The notes under the pieces are model-generated. The model saw only the letters and a program-made list of their open reading frames with translations. It was not told the origin of the DNA and made no database searches. A DNA stretch of 24,832 nucleotides, taken from the NCBI GenBank assembly GCA_039187315.1, contig JBCCZQ010000048.1, positions 1 to 24,832 on the forward strand, read 5' to 3'. The DNA is from JANQQZ01 sp039187315. GTDB lineage: Bacteria > Planctomycetota > Phycisphaerae > Phycisphaerales > UBA1924. This document shows positions 1-7,179 of the stretch, piece after piece. How positions within the stretch are numbered: position 1 is the first letter of the stretch; the number at the start of each line of letters is the position of its first letter. The translations under genes were made by a program, and so were the position numbers.

Positions 1-55
1 GCGCGAGAGAGCGACAGACAAAGCGGCCTCGGCCGTTTCTGAGAGGAGAGACACG

Positions 56-1627
56 ATGCACCGACCCGACCGCTGGTTGTTGGCCGGTCTGTGCCTGCTG
101 CTTGCAGGTACGGCGGCCTCCTCCGCGCAGTCTTCGGGTCTGCCGCTCCAGCACAGCCTCACCAACATGGATCAGGGTCGAGGCAATCACTTCATCGAGC
201 ACCGCGGTGGGCAAGTCTCACAGCAAGCCCCACAGCATATTAATGAGATTGTCGTTCGTCTCAAGAGCGATGACGCATCGCTGATGGTCGACGTTGAGCG
301 CCGTCTCGTTTCTGTTCTTGACTGTACCGCCGCATCGGTTCGCCGGGCCGGCGTCAGCCAGCGATCGCGGCTTGCCCAGCAGTACCGTGTCGTCAGGCTG
401 CCCCCGGGCGTGGATGCGGGCGAAGCTGCAGCCGCGATCGATGCCGTGCCCGGTCTGAGCGCGTCCCCGGCTCGCGTCGGGTTTCCATGCTCGACGATCG
501 ATAGCCCGGACACATCGAGCATCATTGTCCCCGATGACGCGTTGTTCAGCGAGCAGTACGCGCTGCTGAACGACACGCTGACTACCGAGATCGATAGCAA
601 CGGGGATATCAATGCCGCGGCGGCCTGGGTCAAGACCACCGGCAGCGAGGATGTCGTCATCGCCGTGCTCGATGCTGGCATCGCCGCAGATCACCCGGAT
701 CTGCGGGAGAAGCTGCTGCCCGGGTTCAACGTCGTGGGCGCCGATCCTTCCGATACGGACGACCAGATCAGCGGGCATGGCACCGAGGTTGCCGGGGTAG
801 CCGCCGCAATGTCGAACAACGCCCAGGGCATCGCGGGCGTCTCGTGGGGTTCGCCGATCCTGCCTGTAACGACGGCCAATTTCCTGGGCTTCACTTCTGA
901 CGTCTGGCTCGCTGAAGGCCTGGAATGGGCGGTCGATGCGGGCGCGGATGTGGCGATTCTGAGCTTCGGACTCAGTGCACCCAGCGATATCCTGGCTGCA
1001 GCGGTCCGGGACGCAAAAGAGGCCGGCGTGGTCGTTGTCGCGTCGTCCGGCAATACCGGCACGCGCGGCGTGCTCTACCCGGCCGCCTACCCGGAGGTCA
1101 TCGCGGTCGGTGCGACCGACGCGAACGACCGTGTCGCGGTTTTCTCGGCCTTCGGACCGGAGATCGATCTCGTCGCCCCGGGCGTTGATGTCCTGACCAC
1201 GACGCGGTCGATTCTCGCGCCGGGCGTCGATTACACGCTCGAGTCGGGGACGTCCATCTCGGCGCCGTTCGTCGCGGGCGTGGCGGCGCTGCTGCTCTCG
1301 GTCGACCCGCTGCTGACGCCGGACGAGGTCCGTGCCGCGATGCTGGCCACGGCCGAGGATCTCGGCGAGCCCGGGTGGGACGAGCGGTCCGGCTTCGGTC
1401 GGCTCGACGCCGCGGCCGCCGTCGCGTTCGTCCAGCGCCAGATCGATTGCCTGTCGGATATCAACGGCGACGGGCGGATCGATTCCGCCGATTTCTTTGC
1501 CTGGTTGACCGCCTTCACGCAAGGCGATCCGAGCGCTGACATCAACCGCGACGGCGAGATCACCGACTCGGACTTCTTCGCGTGGGTGACCGGTTACCTG
1601 GATGCAGAGAGCTGCAACGGGGCGTAG
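56..1627 (+). CDS. Exported subtilisin-like (S8) serine protease with C-terminal dockerin-like domain
   Basis: A 523-residue secreted endopeptidase. A signal peptide covers about residues 1-24 (basic start, LLAGLCLLLAG core, cleavage near SSA-Q). A propeptide-like region follows. The S8 domain spans about 160-460 with the catalytic triad visible: Asp206 in AVLDAGIA, His241 in SGHGTEVAG, Ser400 in SGTSISAPFVAG, and oxyanion Asn333 in SSGNTG. Residues about 464-520 hold two Ca-binding repeats (DINGDGRIDSADFF and DINRDGEITDSDFF), the dockerin-like tail common on secreted planctomycete proteins. Cys465 and Cys520 flank this tail and could form a disulfide (inference). The start is supported by a GGAG-type ribosome site in GAGAGGAGAG (41-50). 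No cohesin or scaffoldin gene is nearby, so the tail is more likely a surface-retention or folding module than a cellulosome anchor. The substrate is unknown. Family call firm. Confidence 0.93.
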   Translation: MHRPDRWLLAGLCLLLAGTAASSAQSSGLPLQHSLTNMDQGRGNHFIEHRGGQVSQQAPQHINEIVVRLKSDDASLMVDVERRLVSVLDCTAASVRRAGVSQRSRLAQQYRVVRLPPGVDAGEAAAAIDAVPGLSASPARVGFPCSTIDSPDTSSIIVPDDALFSEQYALLNDTLTTEIDSNGDINAAAAWVKTTGSEDVVIAVLDAGIAADHPDLREKLLPGFNVVGADPSDTDDQISGHGTEVAGVAAAMSNNAQGIAGVSWGSPILPVTTANFLGFTSDVWLAEGLEWAVDAGADVAILSFGLSAPSDILAAAVRDAKEAGVVVVASSGNTGTRGVLYPAAYPEVIAVGATDANDRVAVFSAFGPEIDLVAPGVDVLTTTRSILAPGVDYTLESGTSISAPFVAGVAALLLSVDPLLTPDEVRAAMLATAEDLGEPGWDERSGFGRLDAAAAVAFVQRQIDCLSDINGDGRIDSADFFAWLTAFTQGDPSADINRDGEITDSDFFAWVTGYLDAESCNGA

Positions 1628-1638
1628 GCCGCGTGTCG

Positions 1639-1675
1639 AGAGGGCGCACGCCTGCAGCGGTCGCCCCCCTCTTTC
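1639..1675 (+). terminator. Possible intrinsic terminator after the S8 protease
   Basis: AGAGGG at 1639-1644 can pair with CCCTCT at 1667-1672, with extra inner GCG/CGC pairing, and a short TTTC follows. The stem is interrupted and the T tract is short, so this is a weak candidate. Confidence 0.3.
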
Positions 1676-1840
1676 AGGGCCTATCTGACAGGTCCGTCTG
1701 ATCCGCGCCGCCCGGCCTTGGATCGCTTGATGCCGGGCTTCTGCACGCCGTCGATGTCTGTAATTTGTTTTCTCGCATCAAGCCGTCCCGCGAGGCAGCC
1801 GATGCCCCTGTGTCTCCGTCCCGGTGACCGAGGAGCAGGC

Positions 1841-2176
1841 ATGGCACGGACATTCTCGCAGGGCGATCGAGGGCCGATCCGGAGTTCGTTCTCCGACGAT
1901 CCGGACATGCTCGAGCTTGTGCAGGAGTTCGTGGAGAATCTGCCCGGCCGCGTTGCGCAGCTCAAAACGGCGTACGACTCGAACGACCGCGTGTCGCTGA
2001 CGCGCTTGTCGCATCAGCTCAAGGGCGCCAGCGGGGGGTACGGATTCGACGGGGTCGGCGCTGCGGCGGGTCGCGTGGAGGCTTCGCTCCTGGCGCTGCC
2101 GGCCGATTCAGATGTGGCGTCACTCAAGCGAGAGTTGAACGAGCTGGTCGCGATGTGCCAGCGTGTGTGTGTGTAG
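1841..2176 (+). CDS. Histidine-containing phosphotransfer (HPt) domain protein
   Basis: A 111-residue single-domain HPt protein. Such proteins relay phosphoryl groups between receiver domains and histidine kinases in the cytoplasm. The signature LSHQLKGASGGYGF gives the phospho-accepting His58, with the usual Lys and Gly after it. The flanking sequence is predicted helical, as in the HPt four-helix bundle. The ATG at 1841 is chosen because AGGAG (1831-1835) lies just upstream; the frame is open further 5', but that part has no HPt similarity. The last codons run through a (GT)6 tract (2163-2174) that ends in the TAG stop. The next gene is a receiver-GGDEF protein in a different frame, so the two are probably partners. 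No histidine kinase lies in the window. Confidence 0.82.
   Translation: MARTFSQGDRGPIRSSFSDDPDMLELVQEFVENLPGRVAQLKTAYDSNDRVSLTRLSHQLKGASGGYGFDGVGAAAGRVEASLLALPADSDVASLKRELNELVAMCQRVCV
2163..2174 (+). repeat. (GT)6 dinucleotide tract at the HPt stop codon
   Basis: Six GT units run into the TAG stop of the HPt gene (2174-2176). The downstream diguanylate cyclase frame is already open across this tract. Loss of one GT unit would remove the stop and join the two reading frames. See findings. Confidence 0.9.
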
Positions 2177-2193
2177 GGGCATCGCGGCCTGAT

Positions 2194-2212
2194 GCCCGCC
2201 GACCAGGCGGGC
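2194..2212. repeat. Strong inverted repeat between HPt and diguanylate cyclase genes
   Basis: GCCCGCC (2194-2200) and GGCGGGC (2206-2212) form a perfect 7-bp GC stem with a 5-nt GACCA loop. No T tract follows, so it is not a classical terminator. It could be an mRNA processing or pausing structure, or an interspersed palindromic repeat. Confidence 0.7.
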
Positions 2213-2259
2213 CTGCGGGGAAGTCAGCAGCCGGCCTCGCGCCGGACGAAGCGTGCAGC

Positions 2260-3219
2260 ATGAGTGAACTCACGGCACCCAATGAGACCGAGACGCGCCA
2301 CGTCGTGCTCGTCATCGACGACAGCAACGACGTGCACCGCCTGCTCCAGGCGCGGCTCAAGCAGGAACAGCTCCAGCTCGAGGCCGCGACCGACGGCGCC
2401 GAGGGGATCGAGCGCGTCATCGAACTGATGCCCAGCCTGGTCCTGCTGGATCTGGATATGCCCACGATGGACGGCTTCGAGGTGCTCCGCCACCTCAAGG
2501 AATCGTCCGTCACGCACGACATACCTGTGGTCGTCCTCAGTGGGCTCCAGAGCCCGGCAGACAAGGTCACCGCCTTCGACCTTGGTGCGGTCGACTACAT
2601 CACAAAACCGTTCGATCTGATGGAGCTCCGCGTCCGTCTTCGCTCGGCGCTGCGGATGGCGGATCTCGTCACGATGCTCGCGCAGCGCGCGCACATCGAT
2701 GGGCTCACCGGCCTCTACAACCGGGCCGCCTTCGACCAGCGTTGGCAGCAGGTCACCAGCGAGAACGATCGGCACGGCAAGCCGCTGTGCGTCGGGGTCT
2801 TCGATCTGGATCACTTCAAGTCGATCAATGACACGTACGGGCACCCCGCCGGCGACGAGGCCCTGCGCGTCTTCGGCGCGCTGATCCAGCGCGAATGCCG
2901 CTCGTGCGACATCGCGTGTCGCTTCGGCGGCGAGGAATTCGTCCTGATCATGCCCGAGACCGTGCCCGAGGACGCGGACGTCGTCTGCAACCGCATCCGA
3001 GAGAAGCTTGCCGAGCTGGAATGGCCGGCGCACCCAGAGCGGTCCGTGACGGTCTCGGTCGGGGTGGCCGGCTCGGCCGGCCGAAGCGACGTCTCACCCG
3101 AAGCTTGGATCGAGGCGGCCGACCAGGCGCTCTACCGCGCCAAAAAAGGCGGCCGGAACCGCGTCGTCATCGAGGCGCTGCCCTCCGGTGATGGCTCGGC
3201 GCTCAAGCAGGCCGGCTGA
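2260..3219 (+). CDS. Receiver-GGDEF response regulator, diguanylate cyclase (PleD-like)
   Basis: A 319-residue cytoplasmic response regulator that makes cyclic di-GMP from two GTP. The receiver domain (about 14-130) keeps all key residues: acidic pair Asp20/Asp21, phospho-acceptor Asp64 in LLDLDMPTMDG, Ser94 in VVLSG and Lys116 in ITKPFD. The GGDEF domain (about 140-305) has the entry motif DGLTGLYNR, metal Asp in FDLDHFK and an intact active site GGEEF (223-227). An RxxD inhibitory site (R214-SC-D217) lies five residues before GGEEF, exactly as in PleD, which predicts product feedback inhibition. ATG 2260 is chosen because homology starts soon after it, but it has no clear ribosome site. An in-frame GTG at 2155 overlaps the HPt gene. 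Phosphorylation is presumably relayed by the adjacent HPt (inference). Confidence 0.9.
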   Translation: MSELTAPNETETRHVVLVIDDSNDVHRLLQARLKQEQLQLEAATDGAEGIERVIELMPSLVLLDLDMPTMDGFEVLRHLKESSVTHDIPVVVLSGLQSPADKVTAFDLGAVDYITKPFDLMELRVRLRSALRMADLVTMLAQRAHIDGLTGLYNRAAFDQRWQQVTSENDRHGKPLCVGVFDLDHFKSINDTYGHPAGDEALRVFGALIQRECRSCDIACRFGGEEFVLIMPETVPEDADVVCNRIREKLAELEWPAHPERSVTVSVGVAGSAGRSDVSPEAWIEAADQALYRAKKGGRNRVVIEALPSGDGSALKQAG

Positions 3220-3242
3220 GCCCGCCCCAACCTGTATCTCGA

Positions 3243-3893
3243 TCAGATCGCCCACGTGACGGCCACGAACAGGCCGATCGCGTCGCGTGCAGGGTTCCGG
3301 TCCGCGCCGCTGGTCCGGGCGTTGGAGATGTGGTGCCAGTGCACCCCGCCGATCAGCCGCGTGCCCGGCCCGAGCTCGTACGTGCCGCCGAAGCCGAGCC
3401 TCGGGAGCAGGTTGAACTTCGTGCCCGCGTCGGGAACCGTGTCCTCGGCGTAGAACACGCCCAGCGAGCCCTCGGCGAACAGCGACCACCGTTCCCGCTG
3501 AAGGAAGTGGTACCGGCCCAGCAGGCTGAAGCTGCCCGCGACGGTGTCGTCGTCCTGGAACGCCACCCAGCCCGCCAGCTCGCCCCCGAGCTCGACCCTC
3601 GGCTCAACGAACACCGAGTACTGAAGGAACAGACTGACATCTACCGCGGGCTTGAAGTCGTCGGCGTATCGCACCCCGGCTGTCAGCCATTGCGAGTCTC
3701 TTTGGCCATACGCCGCAAGCTCCGGAACCTCACGATCAGCTCCGTCGGGGTCCGCGCCGTCTTCGGGCTGGTGCCGATCGAGCGAAGGAGGTGCCGCGAA
3801 GAGCCCGCCCCGGGCCGCTGCCTGCGCGCACACGTCGCCCGAAGCACCCAGCGCCACGAGTGCGGCGAGCGTTGCGTGACGTGCGGTCGGCAT
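3243..3893 (-). CDS. PagL-like lipid A 3-O-deacylase (acyloxyacyl hydrolase family)
   Basis: A 216-residue predicted outer-membrane barrel esterase that removes an acyl chain from lipid A. A signal peptide spans about residues 1-24 (ATLAALVALGASGDVCA-Q), which favours the ATG at 3893; an in-frame ATG 42 bases further upstream (3935) would put extra residues before the signal. The body has alternating barrel-type strands such as LFAEGSLGVFYAE and RLGFGGTYELG. The PagL signature HWHHISNAR is present near the C-terminus, giving the catalytic pair His188 and Ser190. The Glu of Pseudomonas PagL is not at its usual spacing; Asp204 in NPARDAIGLF may substitute, as in many distant members (inference). 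Convergent with the diguanylate cyclase gene and divergent from the SlyX-like gene, with a 62-bp shared 5' region. Confidence 0.78.
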   Translation of the reverse strand: MPTARHATLAALVALGASGDVCAQAAARGGLFAAPPSLDRHQPEDGADPDGADREVPELAAYGQRDSQWLTAGVRYADDFKPAVDVSLFLQYSVFVEPRVELGGELAGWVAFQDDDTVAGSFSLLGRYHFLQRERWSLFAEGSLGVFYAEDTVPDAGTKFNLLPRLGFGGTYELGPGTRLIGGVHWHHISNARTSGADRNPARDAIGLFVAVTWAI

Positions 3894-3955
3894 CACAGGC
3901 AGCGTACCGTGCTGCAGGCCGCGAGGCGTCAGCACGCACCGATTGGGAGGACGTG

Positions 3956-4183
3956 ATGGATCCTGAACGCCAGCAGCAGCTCGAAGAAGCCGTCGGCTTC
4001 GCCGAGCAGCGGGCCGATGCGCTCGATGAGGCGCTGCGTGACACCGCGGAAAGGCTTGCCGCCGCCCTGCGGCGGATCGAGGCCCTCGAAGCCAGGCTGA
4101 GCACGCTCGAAACCGGGAGCAACGCGCCGGAGCACGAGGATCCGCCCCCGCCGCACTCCGGCCGGCTGCCAGGCGGGCGCTAG
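3956..4183 (+). CDS. slyX: SlyX-like small coiled-coil protein
   Basis: A 75-residue protein with the layout of the SlyX family: an N-terminal EExxxFxEQxxDxLDEAL segment, then a heptad coiled coil (about residues 10-52, e.g. AERLAAALRRIEALEARLSTLE), and the typical proline-rich PPPPHSG end. The function of SlyX is unknown; the name comes from linkage to slyD in E. coli and implies no lysis role. The ATG at 3956 has a good ribosome site, GGGAGG at 3945-3950. It diverges from the PagL-like gene and converges on gpmI with 16 bp between the stops. Family assignment rests on the start and end motifs and length; a generic coiled-coil protein is the alternative. Confidence 0.68.
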   Translation: MDPERQQQLEEAVGFAEQRADALDEALRDTAERLAAALRRIEALEARLSTLETGSNAPEHEDPPPPHSGRLPGGR

Positions 4184-4199
4184 CGCCACGAAGCCGGTG

Positions 4200-5834
4200 T
4201 CAAGCCAAGAGCGATGCGCCGGTCATCGCATCCGGCTTCTCGAGACCCATCATGTCAAGAGTTGTCGGCAGGATGTCCGCCAGCCTCCCGCCGGTCCGCA
4301 GCGATCGGCCCTTGAACGCGTCGCCGACGACGATCAGAGGCACCTCGTAGAGCGTGTGGGCCGTGTGCGGGGCGTTGGTTTCTGGGTTGAACATCTGCTC
4401 GGCGTTCCCGTGGTCTGCGGTGACGATGAGCGACCCGCCCCGCGCGAGCGTCTTGTCGACGATCTCACCCGTGAGCGCATCGACCGTCTCGCAGGCGCTG
4501 ACCGCTGCGTCCAGCGAGCCCGTGTGACCGACCATGTCGCCGTTGGCGAAGTTGACAACGATGACATCCTCGCAGTCGGACGCATCGAGCCGGCGCAGCA
4601 CGGCATCCGCCACGCCTCGGGCCGACATCTCAGGCTGCAAGTCGTAGGTCGCGACCTTCGGGCTCTGGATGATCTCGCGGCGTTCCCCTTCAAACGGCTC
4701 GTCGCGGTAGTCGTTAAAGAAGAACGTCACGTGCGGGTACTTCTCTGTCTCTGCGCAGCGGAACTGCGTCAGCCCGAGCCCGGACAGATACGCCCCGGCG
4801 ATGTCGACCATCTTCGGCGGCTTTGGGAACGCGACGCTGGCCAGTTCCGCAAGACGCTCGGAATACGGCGTCATGATGACAAAATCGAGCCCGAGCTTGT
4901 CGCCCCGGTCGAAGCCGAGCTTGCCGGATTCCGGTGAGGGCTTGAGCTCGTCCGAACCGAAGAATTCCGGCATCAGAAACGCCGAGCACAGCTCGCGCGG
5001 GCGGTCGCCGCGATAGTTGTAGAACACCACCGCATCGCCGCCTGTGATCCGCGAATTCTTCGCGTCACCCACAGTCCGGGGCTCGACGAACTCGTCGCCA
5101 ACGAGCCCCTCGGTCGGGCGGTCGTAGTAGTCCTGGATCGCCTCATACGCGCTGGCAAAGCTCGGAGCATCGCGCCGGCCTGTTAGCAGGTCATACGCCT
5201 TCTGCACCCGCTCCCAGCGGTTGTCGCGGTCCATCGCCCAGTATCGGCCGACGACCGAGGCGACCCGACCCACGCCGATCTTGGCGCACATCGACTCGAC
5301 CTGTTCCGCGTAGCCCTTGCCGGTGAACGGCCCGGTGTCGCGGCCGTCGGTGAACAGGTGCACGAACACACGCGGGTGCCTGAGCTGCTTGGCGAGCTCG
5401 AGCAGCGCGTACAGGTGGATCAGCTGGCCGTGTACGCCTGCGTCCGAGTTGATGCCCATCAGGTGCAGGGCCTTCCCGGCATCGCGCGACGCGGCGATGG
5501 CCCCCGCGATGGCCTCGATCTCACTGAGCCGGTGCTCACGGCAGACCTTGGTGATGCGGACGGCGTCCTGGTCGACGATCCGGCCGGCGCCGATGTTCTG
5601 GTGCCCGACCTCACTGTTGCCCATGGTCTCGTCGGTCAGGCCGACGTCCTCGCCGCTGGTGGCGATGAGCGTGGTGGGGCACTCGGCCATGAGCCGATCC
5701 GCCACGGGCGTGCGCGCAATCTTGATCGCGTTGAACGCGTCGTGCTCGGGGTTGGGGTTCTCGCCCCAGCCATCGCGGATGATCAGGACGTGGGGGGTGT
5801 TGGCTGACCTGCCGGGCGTGGGGTCGTTGTTCAT
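4200..5834 (-). CDS. gpmI: 2,3-bisphosphoglycerate-independent phosphoglycerate mutase
   Basis: A 544-residue cytoplasmic glycolytic/gluconeogenic enzyme that interconverts 3- and 2-phosphoglycerate through a phosphoserine intermediate with two Mn ions. Alkaline-phosphatase-fold signatures are intact: Asp21 in IIRDGWG, nucleophile Ser74 in TMGNSEVGHQNIGAGR, DGRDTGPFTG in the transferase domain, GDMVGHTG, VTADHGNAEQM and PHTAHT for the second metal site. Length is slightly above the usual 510-ish residues. The start at 5834 gives a short polar N-terminus before the first strand; no strong ribosome site is seen. Single-gene unit, convergent with slyX; upstream lies the long spacer 5835-6547, which must hold its promoter. 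Confidence 0.96.
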   Translation of the reverse strand: MNNDPTPGRSANTPHVLIIRDGWGENPNPEHDAFNAIKIARTPVADRLMAECPTTLIATSGEDVGLTDETMGNSEVGHQNIGAGRIVDQDAVRITKVCREHRLSEIEAIAGAIAASRDAGKALHLMGINSDAGVHGQLIHLYALLELAKQLRHPRVFVHLFTDGRDTGPFTGKGYAEQVESMCAKIGVGRVASVVGRYWAMDRDNRWERVQKAYDLLTGRRDAPSFASAYEAIQDYYDRPTEGLVGDEFVEPRTVGDAKNSRITGGDAVVFYNYRGDRPRELCSAFLMPEFFGSDELKPSPESGKLGFDRGDKLGLDFVIMTPYSERLAELASVAFPKPPKMVDIAGAYLSGLGLTQFRCAETEKYPHVTFFFNDYRDEPFEGERREIIQSPKVATYDLQPEMSARGVADAVLRRLDASDCEDVIVVNFANGDMVGHTGSLDAAVSACETVDALTGEIVDKTLARGGSLIVTADHGNAEQMFNPETNAPHTAHTLYEVPLIVVGDAFKGRSLRTGGRLADILPTTLDMMGLEKPDAMTGASLLA

Positions 5835-6013
5835 AGCCGACTGTAGCGGACCGGGAAGCCCGTTCGTCGTATTCAGCGTGATCCGTCGTGGGCCGGTTTC
5901 GACAGACCCTGCAGCGAGTGTGCTATCCCCAGTTTATTGGCTGAACGATGCACGCCGAACTCGACCCTGCACCCTGCGATATCAAAGAGGGATCGGGACG
6001 AGCCTCGTGGCCG

Positions 6014-6027
6014 TCTGAATGTTCAGA
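6014..6027. repeat. Inverted repeat TCTGAA-TG-TTCAGA
   Basis: Perfect 6+6 bp inverted repeat with a 2-nt centre, about 180 bp upstream of the gpmI start. The spacing suits a dimeric regulator site better than an RNA hairpin. Confidence 0.5.
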
Positions 6028-6061
6028 TCGGCGGATCGGGTTGCAGTTTAAACGCGGCTAT

Positions 6062-6088
6062 GTGCACCACAATGACGGTGGTATGCAC
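6062..6088. repeat. Imperfect hairpin in gpmI-peroxiredoxin spacer
   Basis: GTGC+ACCAC pairs with GTGGT+GCAC: 9 bp interrupted by a 2-nt AT bulge, with a 7-nt loop AATGACG. Confidence 0.5.
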
Positions 6089-6431
6089 TATGGCAGAATC
6101 CATGCCGCATCTTTTGCGTAGCACCCGACTTGATGTGGTACACAGGCGACTCGTGCGATCATGAAATCCCGCAGAAATACATCGATCTCCGGCTCACGAG
6201 TGCGAACCGTCATGCAGTCCGCGTGCGCAATGCGATGAGTTGGGCCAGACCGTTCAGCAGCTCAAAATGTTCATGGAGCTTCGGAGCGTCTGGAGCCAGT
6301 TTCCTTAGCTTCTCAGTAGATGCAGTACGGCATGACTCGTGTCCTCTTCCACTCAAAGGTGAAGGAACATAAACCAGTCATTCGTGTACGGCAAGCTTTG
6401 GCTTTATTTGGTCCCTGCTGCGTCCATACAC

Positions 6432-6451
6432 AAGACACAGTTATGTGTCTT
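6432..6451. repeat. Perfect 8-bp hairpin
   Basis: AAGACACA (6432-6439) and TGTGTCTT (6444-6451) enclose a GTTA tetraloop. It lies about 100 bp beyond the peroxiredoxin stop on the minus strand. No T tract follows on that strand; on the plus strand only a mixed ctttcattt follows. Confidence 0.6.
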
Positions 6452-6484
6452 CGATGCTTTCATTTCTGTGTGATCGGATCGGCG

Positions 6485-6499
6485 GTGTGTCTGACACAC
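6485..6499. repeat. Inverted repeat GTGTGT-CTG-ACACAC
   Basis: Perfect 6-bp stem with a 3-nt loop, 50-60 bp downstream of the peroxiredoxin stop. It shares the GTGT/ACAC character of the hairpin at 6432-6451. Confidence 0.5.
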
Positions 6500-6522
6500 G
6501 GGACAGTCCTCGCAGCGGCGGC

Positions 6523-6551
6523 AAAAAAATCTGGCTGCGATTTGCATTCAG
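6523..6551 (-). terminator. Possible intrinsic terminator of the peroxiredoxin gene
   Basis: Read on the minus strand, an imperfect stem (CTG/CAG and TGC/GCA around a 5-nt loop, 6531-6551) overlaps the stop codon and is followed by a run of seven T (6523-6529 as A on the plus strand). The T tract is convincing; the stem is weak. Confidence 0.45.
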
Positions 6552-7060
6552 GCGAGTATCGCGAGCAGATTTTCCAGAGCCATTGCTTCGGGGATATCCC
6601 TCTTCTCGACCCAGCGGACGCGGCCTTGGCCGTTGTCGGCCTGCTCGATGAGCACGGTGCCCCGGCCGGCGATATTCAGGTCGGGCCAGTAGAAGCCGTA
6701 GGCCTTGCAGACGTCGCGGTGCATGTCGGCAAGCAGGGTCTGCTTCAGGCCCATGGCGTTGGCCCAGGCCTCGTGGACGAAGAAGCTGTCGCAGGAGATC
6801 CCAACGACCTCGACGCCGCGGCTCTGCCAGTCGGCCATCTGGTCGGTGACGCACTTCATCTCGGTCGAGCAGACCGGGCTGAAGTCCATGGGGTAGAAGC
6901 AGAGCGCGACGTGGCCCTTCTTGACGGCATCGGCAAGGGTCCAGGGGTCCTTGTCCTGGTTCGTGAGCGTGAAGTTGGGGGCGGTCTCGCCGACGGCGAT
7001 CGGTTGGGTCGGCTCAAGGCGGGGCTCGGGACGGATCGGCGGGTCGTTCTGGGTCGCCAT
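6548..7060 (-). CDS. Peroxiredoxin (AhpC/TSA, redoxin family)
   Basis: A 170-residue cytosolic thiol peroxidase that reduces H2O2 or organic peroxides. The thioredoxin-fold core begins at VGETAPNFTL (23-32). The active site FYPMDFSPVCSTE fits PxxxS/TxxC with peroxidatic Cys64; the conserved Arg is Arg133 in GRGTVLIE. Other cysteines are Cys54, Cys70, Cys90 and Cys118. Cys70 lies six residues after Cys64, one residue further than the BCP/PrxQ resolving Cys, so whether it resolves Cys64 is open. The ATG at 7060 has AAGGA upstream and removes an unconserved N-terminal extension. It diverges from the YggS-like gene across 119 bp. The reductant is not apparent from the neighbours. Confidence 0.88.
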   Translation of the reverse strand: MATQNDPPIRPEPRLEPTQPIAVGETAPNFTLTNQDKDPWTLADAVKKGHVALCFYPMDFSPVCSTEMKCVTDQMADWQSRGVEVVGISCDSFFVHEAWANAMGLKQTLLADMHRDVCKAYGFYWPDLNIAGRGTVLIEQADNGQGRVRWVEKRDIPEAMALENLLAILA

Positions 7061-7179
7061 GGCTGTCGGTTCCTTGCGGGTGCGGTTGGGTGCGCCCGAT
7101 GCGCGTTGGGCGTATCCTACGGGTCCCCGCACAGGACGGCGGGCAGAGCAGGGCGCTGCAAGACGGAGGCGCGACACGG

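Larger units (their letters stand above)
5835..6547. other. 713-bp gene-free spacer rich in inverted repeats
   Basis: I see no convincing gene on either strand. Base composition looks clearly less GC-rich than the flanks, and open frames are short and lack recognisable motifs. Four perfect or near-perfect inverted repeats lie inside (6014-6027, 6062-6088, 6432-6451, 6485-6499), listed separately. The gpmI promoter should lie at the left end (- strand). The right end holds the putative peroxiredoxin terminator. A minus-strand open stretch over about 6240-6385, with an amphipathic segment (HEHFELLNGLAQLIALRTR) but no start with a ribosome site, could be a decayed gene remnant. Confidence 0.6.

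Noticed and set aside
218..1522. Long minus-strand open frame (about 434 codons) opposite the S8 protease
   Set aside because: It is the antisense shadow of a clear protease gene in GC-rich DNA; the translation is Arg/Asp-rich with no domain.
56..1627. Cellulosome component
   Set aside because: The dockerin-like repeats alone do not show a cellulosome; no cohesin, scaffoldin or glycoside hydrolase is present in the window.
2194..2212. Rho-independent terminator between HPt and the diguanylate cyclase
   Set aside because: The stem is strong but is followed by CTGCGGGG on the plus strand, with no T tract.
5937..6372. Two short plus-strand frames in the spacer (5937-6164 and 6130-6372)
   Set aside because: No ribosome site or domain. 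The second ends in a PLPLKGEG-like string typical of translated intergenic palindromes.
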